DNA of 64,000 bases from Oceanospirillum sp964342385. GTDB taxonomy: Bacteria > Pseudomonadota > Gammaproteobacteria > Pseudomonadales > Halomonadaceae. Positions 8,230-18,599 of this stretch are shown here, piece after piece. The translations under genes were made by a program, and so were the position numbers. Every line of letters starts with the position of its first letter. Position 1 is the first letter of the stretch. Location of the stretch: NCBI GenBank assembly GCA_964342385.1, contig CAYFGP010000001.1, positions 62,001 to 126,000 of the forward strand, given 5' to 3'. The notes under the pieces were generated by a model. That model was not told the origin of the DNA. It did no database searches and saw only the letters and a program-made list of their open reading frames with translations.

Positions 8230-9867
8230 TCAGGCTTCAGACTTAGCGGCTTTTTGCGCCAGACCAGCCTGAACAAAACCTGAGAACAGCGGATGGCCGT
8301 CACGAGGTGTCGAAGTAAATTCCGGGTGGAACTGACAAGCGATAAACCAAGGGTGGTCTTTCAGCTCAACCATTTCTACCAGAGAGTTGTCGGTGGAACG
8401 GCCAGAGAAGATCAGACCGGCTTTTTCCAGATCTTTCACAAACTGATCGTTCACCTCGAAGCGGTGACGGTGACGCTCAACGATCACATCTTTACCGTAC
8501 ACTTCACGAGCCTTAGAGCCACGCTTCAGTTTACAGTCCTGACCGCCCAGACGCATGGTACCGCCCAGGTCAGAGCTCTTATCACGCAGCTCGATCTTAC
8601 CTTCCGCATTAACCCATTCGGTAATCAGACCGATAACCGGGTGAGTGGTATCATGAGTGAATTCGGTTGAGTGTGCATCGGCCATACCCGCCACATTACG
8701 CGCGTATTCAATCACCGCAACCTGCATACCCAGACAGATACCCAGATAAGGAATATTATTTTCACGAGCAAACTGAGCCGTCGCGATCTTGCCTTCTACA
8801 CCACGCTCACCAAAGCCGCCCGGAACCAGAATGGCATCTTTATCTTTCAGACGCTCTGTACCGTTACGCTCGATCTCTTCAGAGTCGATATATTCGATGT
8901 TCACCTTGGTACGGTTGCTGATACCGGCGTGATCAATCGCTTCGATCAGAGACTTATAGGCATCCAGCAGTTCCATGTACTTACCGACCATGGCGATGTT
9001 GATGCTCTTCAGCGGGTTCAGCTTAGCATCGGCTACCGCAACCCACTCAGACAGATCGGCAGGTTTGCAATCCAGACCGAAACGCTTCACTACGATCTCA
9101 TCCAGATTTTGCTCGTGCAGCATGCCAGGAATACGATAGATGGTATCCGCATCTTCCAGTGAGATAACCGCTTTCTCGTCTACGTTGGTAAACAGAGAGA
9201 TCTTACGACGCTCATTGGCTTCGATGGTTACTTCGGAACGACATACCAGAATGTCTGGCTGAATCCCGATAGAACGCAGCTCTTTAACCGAGTGCTGAGT
9301 TGGCTTGGTCTTAGTCTCACCAGCAGTCTTGATGTAAGGCACCAGCGTCAGGTGCATAAACATAGCGCGGTCAGAGCCCACTTCAACTTTCAGCTGACGT
9401 ACAGCTTCCAGGAATGGCTGGGATTCGATATCACCTACGGTACCACCGATCTCAACCAGGGCTACGTCATAACCTTCAGCACCGGCGATTACACGGTTTT
9501 TGATCTCATCAGTGATATGAGGAATGACCTGAACGGTACCGCCCAGGTAATCACCACGACGCTCTTTGCGCAGTACGTGCTCGTAAACACGACCAGTGGT
9601 GAAGTTATTACGCTGAGTCATCTTGGTACGGATAAAACGCTCATAGTGACCCAGATCCAGATCAGTTTCAGCGCCATCTTCCGTCACAAATACTTCACCG
9701 TGCTGGAATGGGCTCATAGTACCTGGATCAACGTTGATATACGGATCCAGTTTCAGCATGGTGACCTTCAGGCCACGAGCTTCAAGAATAGCGGCCAGAG
9801 ATGCAGAGGCGATGCCTTTACCTAAAGAAGAAACAACACCGCCTGTGACGAAGATATATCGCGTCAT
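8230..9867 (-). CDS. pyrG: CTP synthase
   Basis: Makes CTP from UTP, ATP and glutamine. The N-terminal synthetase domain starts with the conserved FVTGGVVSSLGKGIASASLA; the C-terminal class I glutamine amidotransferase domain shows the nucleophile motif LGICLGMQ (Cys near residue 380) and the CQFHPEF histidine-glutamate pair. 545 residues, exactly the normal size. No regulatory leader was recognised in the 184-base gap upstream. Confidence 0.98.
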   Translation of the reverse strand: MTRYIFVTGGVVSSLGKGIASASLAAILEARGLKVTMLKLDPYINVDPGTMSPFQHGEVFVTEDGAETDLDLGHYERFIRTKMTQRNNFTTGRVYEHVLRKERRGDYLGGTVQVIPHITDEIKNRVIAGAEGYDVALVEIGGTVGDIESQPFLEAVRQLKVEVGSDRAMFMHLTLVPYIKTAGETKTKPTQHSVKELRSIGIQPDILVCRSEVTIEANERRKISLFTNVDEKAVISLEDADTIYRIPGMLHEQNLDEIVVKRFGLDCKPADLSEWVAVADAKLNPLKSINIAMVGKYMELLDAYKSLIEAIDHAGISNRTKVNIEYIDSEEIERNGTERLKDKDAILVPGGFGERGVEGKIATAQFARENNIPYLGICLGMQVAVIEYARNVAGMADAHSTEFTHDTTHPVIGLITEWVNAEGKIELRDKSSDLGGTMRLGGQDCKLKRGSKAREVYGKDVIVERHRHRFEVNDQFVKDLEKAGLIFSGRSTDNSLVEMVELKDHPWFIACQFHPEFTSTPRDGHPLFSGFVQAGLAQKAAKSEA

Positions 9868-10051
9868 GGAGAACCTGTTAACGTTATGCTGTAAAAAATA
9901 AAAAGAAGGGGGGTATTACCAGATGGGAGTGCAGGATACCAGAAGCCTTACTACAGCTCAATTCAAGTGCACATTTTTCCAGCAGAAAAGTGGAATCGCC
10001 TAAAGAATGTAGGGCATTCGATTTTATTGCTGAAGGAGGGCAACTGAAGTA

Positions 10052-11572
10052 TCAATCCGCCTGCCAACACACCTGCCAATATTGGCCATACTCTTGTGAA
10101 ATACCTTGTGCAATATCAAGGGAAAATTCTGGCGAAATATCTGGCATAACAAAACCTCGATCAAACCATAAATCAGCAACTGCGATCAGGTGTTCTTTAC
10201 CATCAGTGCTCATCCACCATAACAATGGCAACTGCTGTCTTTGCCATGGTGGAATATCCGCTTCCTGTAACAGCTTTTTTAATACCTTGGTGCCGCGCTT
10301 AGGCAAACAAATTTTTTCACCACCCTGGCGATAACGCAGCTCCAGATGCCCGCTATCCGGTAGTTTTAATCTCACCTTATTAGAACTGTTTGCTCCTAGT
10401 TCGAATTCTTCTTTATCCCGCTGTTGAGGTAATTGTTGAGATAAAGACTGCAATGACCATTCACCACCAGGAAGTGTTAGCTGAATCGATACAGTGCTCA
10501 AGGGCAAGCCGGAGAGACGATAGCCCTTACTGATATCAATACATGTTGACGATTGATTCAGAAAAACGTGATCCTGCGATGACGTTAATTGATCACTTTT
10601 TGGTCGAGAAGGCTTTACTAGATAAAGCCGATTACGGAAACGTCGGAGTTGATAGCCACCCCAGTCAAAACATGGCTCAGCATCCTCTCTAGAAGCAACA
10701 ATCTCAGCAAAGATCACCTGCCACTGTTTTTGCTCCAGCTCAGGCATACCACCTTGCTGTAACCAATGACGTAGCAGATTGGTTTGGCGTACCTGTGTTA
10801 ATTCAGTCAGAGCCTGACAACATAAACTCTTGTCACCCTGACAAACCTTTTCCAAGTCCAACTCCGCCAGATCACTATTAAGTTCTGCCGCATCCGATAG
10901 ATTCTGCCCGACACGACTGAGCACTCGATTAGTCGAAGGCCAGCGCTGTTTGAGTAACGGCATCACTTGGTGACGCAGATAATTACGATCAAACTCCAGA
11001 CTGGCGTTAGATTCATCCTCAACCCAACTTAACTGTTGCTGATGGGCATACGCTTCCAGCTGTTGACGACTGTAATTCAATAAAGGACGAAATAGCTGAC
11101 CTTGGCCCAGCCCCCTTTGTTGCGGCATACCCGCCAAGCCCTGACTACCAGCCCCACGCATTAAACGCAGCAACAGCGTTTCAGCTTGATCATCACTATG
11201 ATGGGCCATCAGTATCAGGTCATCCTGCTGCAAAGCGTCGCTAAAGACCTGATACCTAGCCTGACGGGCCTGAGCTTCAATATTGCCGCTTGTATCCAAC
11301 TGAACCCTATGTACCTGACACTCGATATTGATACCAAAGCGTGTTTGGTAATTCTCACATAGCTGTTGGCAATGCAGTGCCCACTGATCCGCATTCGCGC
11401 TTAGGCCATGGTGGATATGAATGACCTTCAGATCTTGATTCTGCTGCTGGCAATAACGTACCACTAGATCCAATAACACCACGGAATCCAAGCCACCACT
11501 CAACGCCAGCCAAAGCTGTCGGTATTTTGGAAATGGTGCGAGAACAATATTGGGCTCAGAGAGAGGAGGCAT
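10052..11572 (-). CDS. tilS: tRNA(Ile)-lysidine synthase
   Basis: Modifies C34 of the CAU-anticodon tRNA-Ile to lysidine so that it reads AUA. The ATP PP-loop motif ALSGGLDSVVLLDL is at residues 23-36, and MAHHSDDQAETLLLRLMRGAG follows. The C-terminal substrate-binding domain (LPKRGTKVLKKLLQEADIPPWQR) is typical. At 506 residues it is longer than E. coli TilS (about 430); the extra length is in a Gln/Ser-rich middle segment (about 335-400). It follows accA in the common accA-tilS order, but a terminator lies between them. Confidence 0.93.
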   Translation of the reverse strand: MPPLSEPNIVLAPFPKYRQLWLALSGGLDSVVLLDLVVRYCQQQNQDLKVIHIHHGLSANADQWALHCQQLCENYQTRFGINIECQVHRVQLDTSGNIEAQARQARYQVFSDALQQDDLILMAHHSDDQAETLLLRLMRGAGSQGLAGMPQQRGLGQGQLFRPLLNYSRQQLEAYAHQQQLSWVEDESNASLEFDRNYLRHQVMPLLKQRWPSTNRVLSRVGQNLSDAAELNSDLAELDLEKVCQGDKSLCCQALTELTQVRQTNLLRHWLQQGGMPELEQKQWQVIFAEIVASREDAEPCFDWGGYQLRRFRNRLYLVKPSRPKSDQLTSSQDHVFLNQSSTCIDISKGYRLSGLPLSTVSIQLTLPGGEWSLQSLSQQLPQQRDKEEFELGANSSNKVRLKLPDSGHLELRYRQGGEKICLPKRGTKVLKKLLQEADIPPWQRQQLPLLWWMSTDGKEHLIAVADLWFDRGFVMPDISPEFSLDIAQGISQEYGQYWQVCWQAD

Positions 11573-11624
11573 TTGAAATCTATATATTGATTGGATTATT
11601 TGAGGTTTCTATCTTAAACAGCGG

Positions 11625-11664
11625 ATAAAAAATAACCCTGAAAGCTTAAGCCCTCAGGGTTATT
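11625..11664 (-). terminator. Rho-independent terminator of accA
   Basis: AATAACCCTGA and TCAGGGTTATT form a perfect 11-bp stem around a 12-base loop; on the minus strand the stem is followed by TTTTATCC. It lies 63 bases beyond the accA stop and before tilS. Confidence 0.88.
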
Positions 11665-11727
11665 GATCTCAACACGCATTTGGCAAGCTCGCTCTTGAAT
11701 TTCAGAGCCGGAACCTACAGTAACGAA

Positions 11728-12699
11728 TTAGCTATTACCCAGCGCTTCATTACCCGCGTAGTAAGACATCAGGCGCTCGTAACGACGCTCAACCAGCTGG
11801 TCTCCGTCCAAACCAGACAGGCGATCCAGAGTTTCCAGCAGGTTATTTTTCATCGCCGCTGCAACGCTTTCAGGGTTACGGTGTGCACCACCCAGAGGCT
11901 CGCTGATCAGACGATCAACTAGACCCAGCTCGTACAGGCGACCAGCAGTTACACCCATCGCTTCTGCTGCATCTGCCGCACGCTCAGCACTCTTCCACAG
12001 AATAGACGCACAGCCTTCTGGAGAGATTACGGAGTAGATAGAGTTCTCCAGCATAATCAGCTCATCACATACGCCGATTGCCAGTGCACCGCCGGAACCA
12101 CCTTCACCGATTACGGTAGAGATAATTGGAGTTTTCAAACGAGACATCACTGCCAGGTTGTAAGCAATCGCTTCACTCTGACCGCGCTCTTCCGCATCGA
12201 TACCTGGATATGCCCCAGGGGTATCAATAAAGGTCAGGATAGGCATATTAAAACGCTCAGCCATCTCCATCAGACGACAGGCCTTACGGTAACCTTCCGG
12301 ACGCGGCATACCGAAGTTGCGACGTACCTTCTCTTTTACATCGCGACCTTTCTGATGACCGATTACCATTACCGGTTTGTCATCCAGACGCGCAATACCA
12401 CCCACAATTGCCGGATCATCAGCAAAGTTGCGATCACCGTGCAGCTCATCAAAATCAGTAAAGATGTGCTCGATATAATCCAGAGTATAAGGACGCAGAG
12501 GGTGACGAGACAGTTGAACCACCTGAGCCGGAGTCAGTTTGGCAAAGATCTCTTCCATCAGCTTGATGCTTTTATCCTGCAGACGGGTGATCTCTTCTGT
12601 GATGTTCAGCTGATTATCGTTACCAACCAGACGCAGTTCATTAATTTTTGCTTCTAGCTCAGCAATTGGCTGTTCAAAGTCCAGATAATTGGGGTTCAT
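11728..12699 (-). CDS. accA: Acetyl-CoA carboxylase carboxyltransferase subunit alpha
   Basis: With AccD forms the carboxyltransferase that makes malonyl-CoA for fatty acid synthesis. Family blocks include the N-terminal LDFEQPIAELEAKI, FGMPRPEGYRKACRLMEMAE, FIDTPGAYPGIDAEERGQSE and the oxyanion-hole region GEGGSGGALAIGV. 323 residues, normal. The order dnaE-accA-tilS is widely conserved; a 269-base gap with no visible gene separates it from dnaE. Confidence 0.97.
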   Translation of the reverse strand: MNPNYLDFEQPIAELEAKINELRLVGNDNQLNITEEITRLQDKSIKLMEEIFAKLTPAQVVQLSRHPLRPYTLDYIEHIFTDFDELHGDRNFADDPAIVGGIARLDDKPVMVIGHQKGRDVKEKVRRNFGMPRPEGYRKACRLMEMAERFNMPILTFIDTPGAYPGIDAEERGQSEAIAYNLAVMSRLKTPIISTVIGEGGSGGALAIGVCDELIMLENSIYSVISPEGCASILWKSAERAADAAEAMGVTAGRLYELGLVDRLISEPLGGAHRNPESVAAAMKNNLLETLDRLSGLDGDQLVERRYERLMSYYAGNEALGNS

Positions 12700-12968
12700 A
12701 GGTCCACGCTTTTAATCAATACCTGCCAAAACTTTGCTCTGGCAGCGAATGTGCATCTTATGGCCGTGTGATCGGGATGCGTCCACGTCCACAAATGAAA
12801 TCAGGTAAAGTCAGGCTCTGCCGTCCACCGTTTCAAACAGCAAACCTTTTTGAGCCAGAAATATTTTAAGCCGGTAATAGTACGGCAAAGACAGGGTAAA
12901 AAAAACCTCTGCCTGTGACGGAACAGCCCAGCTGATCCGCCTATTGGCCTTTACCAGGGTTAACGTTA

Positions 12969-15900
12969 TTAATCACCATAGCTTAGGCGAACATTTTTCA
13001 GGCCAAAGCCATCGTATAAGCTGTAAATCAACTCATCGCTGGGTATGACATGCCATTGCTGAGAAAGTTTTACCCTGCCCTCAACATCGGGTCGGTAATA
13101 GTCGATTTCAACCGGCACCCCCTGATCCGGTTCGGGAACGGTAAACGGCTGCAGCTTGCTCTTCAGCAGGTCTAAGCTCTTACTGTTCAGCTCCTGCTGA
13201 CGCCAACTCAGGCGCAGGCCTTTACTGTAACGAATCCGTGACTCTAACAGACCAGTCACACCCTTTGCTCGCACGCGCAAACTGCCGGAATAGTCATCAA
13301 AGCTCACCTCGCCTTCAATCACCACCAGCTGATCCTTCTGCAGGTAGTTACGGTTGGCTTCGTACAACTCACCAAAGACAGAAACTTCAGTACGACCGGA
13401 GCGATCATCCAGAGTGACAAAGGCAATGGTATCGCCCTTTTTACTCTTCATGGTGCGGATATCGATAATCAAACCTGCCAGCTTCTGCACTTCACGACTG
13501 GCTGCCAGCTCACTCAGTTTCTGACGAGCAAAACGACGTACCTCTTTTTCGTATTCATCAAACGGGTGACCGGTCAGATACAAGCCCAAGGTATCCCGCT
13601 CGCCTTTCAGGCGCTCCTTATCGGTCCACTCCCTAACATTGAGGTGATCAGCATAAGGATCGGTATCGGCTTCCGCTTCCAACTCACCAAACATATCCAT
13701 CATGCCGATATCAGCATTACGGCTACTCTGTACTGCAGCTTTCAGAGCGTCTTCCAGACTGGCCATCATAATGGCCCGCTTAGAGCCCCACGACTCTACA
13801 TTAGGTCCCAGCTTATCCAGTGCACCACAGCGAATCAGCGCTTCAAGGGTACGCTTATTCAGCTTACGAGAATCGGTACGCTCACAGAAATCGAACAGGT
13901 CAACAAAAGGGCCGCCCTGACTACGGGCTTCCACAATGGCTTCAATAGGGCCTTCACCCACACCTTTAATCGCACCCAGGCCGTAAACGATCTCACCGTC
14001 ATCATTGACCGAGAACTTAAAGTCACCGGTATTCACATCGGGCGGTGTCAGCGGCAACTTCATGTTGCGACACTCTTCTACCAGGGTTACCACCTTATCG
14101 GTGTTCTGCATCTCGGTAGACAGTACCGCTGCCATAAAGGGCGCTGGGTAGTGTTCTTTCAAATAAGCAGTCTGGTAAGACACCAGCGCATAAGCCGCCG
14201 AGTGGGATTTGTTAAAACCATAACCGGCGAATTTTTCTACCAGATCAAAAATATTACCTGCCAGGTCTAGATCGATACCGCCCTTTTCACAGCCTTCTAA
14301 AAAGACCGTACGCTGCTTGGCCATCTCTTCGGGTTTTTTCTTACCCATGGCTCGACGCAGCAAATCCGCACCACCCAGACTGTAGCCCCCCATCACCTGG
14401 GCAATCTGCATCACCTGCTCCTGATACAGAATAACGCCGTAGGTAGGTTTCAGTACCGGCTCAAGACTTTCCAGCTGGTAATCCGGGTGCGGGTAAGACA
14501 TTTCGGCACGACCGTGCTTACGGTCGATAAAGTCATCTACCATGCCCGACTGCAGCGGCCCTGGACGGAACAGGGCCACCAGTGCGACGATATCTTCAAA
14601 ACAGCTGGGCAGCAGACGTTTAATCAGATCCTTCATACCGCGGGATTCCAGCTGGAATACCGCGGTGGTTTCCGCACGTTGCAGCAGATCAAAGGTCGGC
14701 TTATCGTCCAACGGGATAAAATCGATATTAAACTCGTTATTACCCACCTGCTGGTGAATCATCTTCACCGCCCAGTCGATAATGGTCAGGGTCCTCAGAC
14801 CCAGGAAGTCAAACTTAACCAGACCAGCGGCTTCTACGTCATCCTTATCGAACTGAGCCACCAGGCCACCGCCGCCCTCTTCACAGAATACCGGAGAGAA
14901 GTCGGTCAGCGTGGTAGGTGAAATTACTACACCACCGGCGTGTTTACCCGTACCCCGCACCGTACCTTCCAGACGCAGCGCCATCTCCCAGATCTCGGCA
15001 CCGTCTTCATCGTTGGCGATAAACTCTTTCAGCACCTCTTCCTGCTCAATCGCCTTGGATAGCGTCATGCCCACTTCAAATGGGATCATCTTGGACAGCT
15101 TATCCGCCAGGCCGTAGGGCTTACCCTGAGCACGAGCTACATCACGCACTACCGCTTTTGCCGCCATAGTACCAAAGGTCGCGATCTGAGATACCGCGTC
15201 ACGGCCATAGTGATCCGCAACATAGTCGATCACCTTATCCCGGCCATCCATACAGAAATCGATATCGAAATCGGGCATGGAAACACGTTCCGGGTTCAGA
15301 AAACGTTCGAACAGCAGATCGTACTCCAGCGGATCAAGATCGGTAATCTTCTGGGCATAGGCCACCAGAGAACCGGCACCGGAGCCCCGGCCTGGCCCAA
15401 CCGGCACACCGTTATTTTTCGCCCACTGGATAAAGTCCATTACGATCAGGAAGTAGCCTGGGAATCCCATGGACAGAATGGTTTCCAGCTCAAAATCCAG
15501 TCGCTCACGATAGATCTTTTCTGTCTCGGGGAAATCCGGCGCATTGACATCAAACAGGGTTTTCAGACGCTCCGTCAGGCCATCGTGAGACACCTTGCGG
15601 AAGAACTCATCCATGGTCATACCTTCCGGGATTGGGTAATCCGGCAGGAAGTATTTGCCCAACTGGACATTGATCGTACAACGCTTGGCGATCTCAACAC
15701 TGTTTTGTAGGGCTTCCGGGATATCAGAAAACAGCTCCGCCATCTCTTCTGCAGATTTTAGATACTGTTCTTCGGAGTGGCCCTTATTACGGTGAGGATC
15801 ATCCAGCGCACGACCTTCACCGATACTGACTCGGGTTTCATGAGCCCAGAAATCATCCTTCTCGATAAAACGCACATCGTTGGTGGCTACTACTGGACAT

Positions 15901-16475
15901 TGATACTGCTCCGCCAGTTGCATGGAGGCGTGCAGACACTCCTCATCGCCAGCACGATAGGTACGCTGCAGCTCAAGATAAAAACGGCCAGGGAAAATCC
16001 CCATCCACTTTTCCAGCGCTTCTCGGGCCAGATCGTGATGTTCTCCCAACAGGTGACGACCGATATCCCCCTCTTTCGCTCCCGATAGTGCCAGAAGACC
16101 AGGTGCCTTCTCCTCAATCCAGGCCATCTTCATGATATTACGGCCCTGATGCTGTCCTTCCAGATAGCCCAGAGAGATCAGCTCCGTCAGATTGCGGTAA
16201 CCCTCATCATTCATGGCCAGCAGAGTCATACGATATGGAGTCTGAGGATCTTCCGGGTTTTCTACCCAGATATCCGCGCCTGAGATCGGCTTAATACCAT
16301 TGCCCTGCATGGTTTTGTAGAACTTCACCAACGCAAACATATTGGATTCGTCGGTGATCGCGATGGCAGGCATCTGCAACGCTTCTAACTTAGCCGGAAG
16401 CTTTTTAATACGCACCAAGCCATCAACCAGGGAGTATTCGGTATGCACACGCAGGTGGATAAATGAGGGAGCCAT
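12969..16475 (-). CDS. dnaE: DNA polymerase III alpha subunit
   Basis: Replicative polymerase subunit. N-terminal PHP domain begins FIHLRVHTEYSLVDG; the palm aspartates lie in MPDFDIDFCMDGRDKVI; a helix-hairpin-helix region (YGLGAIKGVGEGPIEAIVE) and the C-terminal OB fold (GLIIDIRTMKSKKGDTIAFV) follow. I use ATG 16475 (MAPSFIHLRVH), 1168 residues, instead of the frame start at 16502, because the PHP domain normally begins at once. Together with rnhB upstream and accA downstream this is the conserved gammaproteobacterial order. Confidence 0.98.
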   Translation of the reverse strand: MAPSFIHLRVHTEYSLVDGLVRIKKLPAKLEALQMPAIAITDESNMFALVKFYKTMQGNGIKPISGADIWVENPEDPQTPYRMTLLAMNDEGYRNLTELISLGYLEGQHQGRNIMKMAWIEEKAPGLLALSGAKEGDIGRHLLGEHHDLAREALEKWMGIFPGRFYLELQRTYRAGDEECLHASMQLAEQYQCPVVATNDVRFIEKDDFWAHETRVSIGEGRALDDPHRNKGHSEEQYLKSAEEMAELFSDIPEALQNSVEIAKRCTINVQLGKYFLPDYPIPEGMTMDEFFRKVSHDGLTERLKTLFDVNAPDFPETEKIYRERLDFELETILSMGFPGYFLIVMDFIQWAKNNGVPVGPGRGSGAGSLVAYAQKITDLDPLEYDLLFERFLNPERVSMPDFDIDFCMDGRDKVIDYVADHYGRDAVSQIATFGTMAAKAVVRDVARAQGKPYGLADKLSKMIPFEVGMTLSKAIEQEEVLKEFIANDEDGAEIWEMALRLEGTVRGTGKHAGGVVISPTTLTDFSPVFCEEGGGGLVAQFDKDDVEAAGLVKFDFLGLRTLTIIDWAVKMIHQQVGNNEFNIDFIPLDDKPTFDLLQRAETTAVFQLESRGMKDLIKRLLPSCFEDIVALVALFRPGPLQSGMVDDFIDRKHGRAEMSYPHPDYQLESLEPVLKPTYGVILYQEQVMQIAQVMGGYSLGGADLLRRAMGKKKPEEMAKQRTVFLEGCEKGGIDLDLAGNIFDLVEKFAGYGFNKSHSAAYALVSYQTAYLKEHYPAPFMAAVLSTEMQNTDKVVTLVEECRNMKLPLTPPDVNTGDFKFSVNDDGEIVYGLGAIKGVGEGPIEAIVEARSQGGPFVDLFDFCERTDSRKLNKRTLEALIRCGALDKLGPNVESWGSKRAIMMASLEDALKAAVQSSRNADIGMMDMFGELEAEADTDPYADHLNVREWTDKERLKGERDTLGLYLTGHPFDEYEKEVRRFARQKLSELAASREVQKLAGLIIDIRTMKSKKGDTIAFVTLDDRSGRTEVSVFGELYEANRNYLQKDQLVVIEGEVSFDDYSGSLRVRAKGVTGLLESRIRYSKGLRLSWRQQELNSKSLDLLKSKLQPFTVPEPDQGVPVEIDYYRPDVEGRVKLSQQWHVIPSDELIYSLYDGFGLKNVRLSYGD

Positions 16476-16577
16476 GACACTAGTCTCGGAGTGATAAATC
16501 AATTAAAAAGTGATGTAAAAAATAGCTTAGCTGCGACTATCAAAAACCAATAAAAAGCCGATTAATTAAAACGCTAA

Positions 16578-17267
16578 TTACAGCAGCTGCATCTGTACCG
16601 GCTTAAAGGAGCGACGATGATACGGGGTGGGTCCTAACTCCTGCAAGGCCGCAAAATGTTGCTTAGTAGGATAGCCCTTATGCTTGGCAAAACCATAACC
16701 TGGGTATTCTTTTTCCAACTCAGCCATCTGACGATCCCGATACACCTTAGCCAGAATAGAGGCGGCGCTAATAGCCTCATGCCTGGCATCCCCTTTCACA
16801 ACTGGCATAGAAGGACAGGGTAGTTCAGGACAACGGTTACCATCGACCAAAACAAACTCAGCCGCTGGCTTTAAACCTTCCACTGCACGCTGCATCGCCA
16901 GCATAGTGGCATGGAGAATATTGATACGATCAATCTCTTCTACCGTGCCTTCGGCAATATGCCAAGCGAGGGCTTTTTGCTGAATCTCATCAAACAAGGC
17001 TTCACGGCGTTTTTCGGATAGCTTTTTAGAATCAGCCAGACCTTCAATAGGCTGTTCGGGATCCAGGATTACCGCAGCGGTCACCACAGAACCTACCAAA
17101 GGACCACGGCCCACCTCATCGACACCGGCCAGAAGAACACCCTGATACGGGATTTCCAAAGGTGGGAAATCAGTTTTTGCCTTGGTGCTTGTTTTAGACT
17201 TCGCACTTGTTTTGGATTTGGCGCTTGCTTTTGACTGGGAGTCAGTTTGTGCTTTTGTCTTTGCCAT
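16578..17267 (-). CDS. rnhB: Ribonuclease HII
   Basis: Removes ribonucleotides and RNA primers from RNA-DNA hybrids. Catalytic acidic residues are in GVDEVGRGPLVG and VLVDGNRCP, with SKKLSEKRR and AISAASILAKVYRDR following. The protein carries an unusual lysine/serine/threonine/alanine-rich N-terminal extension of about 33 residues with repeated SAKSKT units before the catalytic core; no Met lies between it and the core, so it is probably translated. Total 229 residues against about 198 in E. coli. Confidence 0.95.
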   Translation of the reverse strand: MAKTKAQTDSQSKASAKSKTSAKSKTSTKAKTDFPPLEIPYQGVLLAGVDEVGRGPLVGSVVTAAVILDPEQPIEGLADSKKLSEKRREALFDEIQQKALAWHIAEGTVEEIDRINILHATMLAMQRAVEGLKPAAEFVLVDGNRCPELPCPSMPVVKGDARHEAISAASILAKVYRDRQMAELEKEYPGYGFAKHKGYPTKQHFAALQELGPTPYHRRSFKPVQMQLL

Positions 17268-17343
17268 AGCGGATTTGATCTGCCATTAAACCTGGGGAAA
17301 TAAAAGAAGCTGTTTGATTAACGCTTGAGCCAACGAGACTACA

Positions 17344-18591
17344 TTAACCTGCCGGTGTGGGATTTCTAACTGCAACCTCCTGAATAACGGATTCAATCGC
17401 ATCGGCGGCTTTAGTACTGGCATCCCGACGTAGATCCTGATGCATCTGGTAGAAACGATCCACCAACGGCTGATATTTCTCAGGTTGTGTCAATCGATCA
17501 AGCATCTCTCGACTGAGGTTTTCCGGCGTCACCTGATCCTGAATCAACTCAGGAATCAATGCCTCATTGGCGATCAGATTAGGCAGAGAAACATAATCCA
17601 CTTTCAGCATACGACTGATAATCGCATGACTAAGAGCCGCCATCTTATAAGCCACAACCACAGGCTTCTTCATCAACATCGCTTCCAATGCCGCCGTACC
17701 TGACGCCAGCAATACTGCATTGGCAGCCGTCATAATCTCGCGGGATTGACCATCATAAAGACGAATACGGCTGCGAATATCGGCAGGCACCTGTTCCAGC
17801 TGTTGCTCAATCTGCTCTCTGCGCTTGGCATTGGCACAAGGCACTGCGACTTGCAGATCATTCAGTTGCTGGCAACACATGACAGCAGACTGAATAAAGG
17901 GCTCAGCCAGGTATTTTACTTCGCTGCTGCGACTACCGGGCAACAAAGCCAACACGGGAATATCTTCAGGTAAATCCAGTTGCTGACGAGCCACCTGCTG
18001 ATCGATATCCAGTGAAATTTCATCCGCCAGAGGATGGCCAACAAAGGTCACAGGAATATTAAATCGATGGTAATACTCTGGTTCAAACGGCAATAGTGTC
18101 AGCATATGATCGACACAACGAGCAATCTTTTTCAGTCGCCCCTGCTTCCATGCCCATACCGATGGAGACACATAGTGCACCACGGGAATCCCCGCCTCAC
18201 GCACCCAACCTTCAAGTGTTAAATTAAAATCTGGTGCATCGATACCGATAAACAGATCCGGCTTTTCCTGTAGGCACAGGTCACGGACCTCTTTGCGGAT
18301 ACCTAACAGCTCACGCAGTCGCCCCAGAACTTCCACCAACCCCATCACAGAAAGGCGATCCATCGGCCAGTGACTGACAAAACCTTCCGCCTGCATACGC
18401 GGACCACCAATACCAAAAAACTCCGCATCCGGGTATTTCTGTTTAAAGGCTTTGATCAAACCTGCACCCAGAATATCCCCCGATAGTTCACCAGCAACAA
18501 TAGCAATGCGCAGCGGTTTACCGGAGATCGGCATATTGATATCTGATGTAGACAAGGCATGATTAACAGAGGCTTCTGGCGACTTCATCAT
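17344..18591 (-). CDS. lpxB: Lipid-A-disaccharide synthase
   Basis: Glycosyltransferase joining UDP-2,3-diacylglucosamine and lipid X to form the lipid A disaccharide at the inner membrane face. Family blocks are RIAIVAGELSGDILGAGLI, IGIDAPDFNL, HYVSPSVWAWKQGRLKK, LPFEPEYY and LLASGTAALEAMLMKKPVVVAYK. The frame from ATG-ATG at 18591/18588 gives 415 residues; ATG 18534 (MPISGKPLRIAIVAGE) fits the family N-terminus better but has no clear Shine-Dalgarno. The upstream start is 8 bases after the lpxA stop and may be translationally coupled. C-terminal to lpxA as in most gammaproteobacteria. Confidence 0.95.
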   Translation of the reverse strand: MMKSPEASVNHALSTSDINMPISGKPLRIAIVAGELSGDILGAGLIKAFKQKYPDAEFFGIGGPRMQAEGFVSHWPMDRLSVMGLVEVLGRLRELLGIRKEVRDLCLQEKPDLFIGIDAPDFNLTLEGWVREAGIPVVHYVSPSVWAWKQGRLKKIARCVDHMLTLLPFEPEYYHRFNIPVTFVGHPLADEISLDIDQQVARQQLDLPEDIPVLALLPGSRSSEVKYLAEPFIQSAVMCCQQLNDLQVAVPCANAKRREQIEQQLEQVPADIRSRIRLYDGQSREIMTAANAVLLASGTAALEAMLMKKPVVVAYKMAALSHAIISRMLKVDYVSLPNLIANEALIPELIQDQVTPENLSREMLDRLTQPEKYQPLVDRFYQMHQDLRRDASTKAADAIESVIQEVAVRNPTPAG

Positions 18592-18599
18592 AGGACGGC

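Noticed and set aside
13566..14270. 234-codon open frame antisense to dnaE
   Set aside because: Overlaps conserved dnaE coding sequence and shows no motif.
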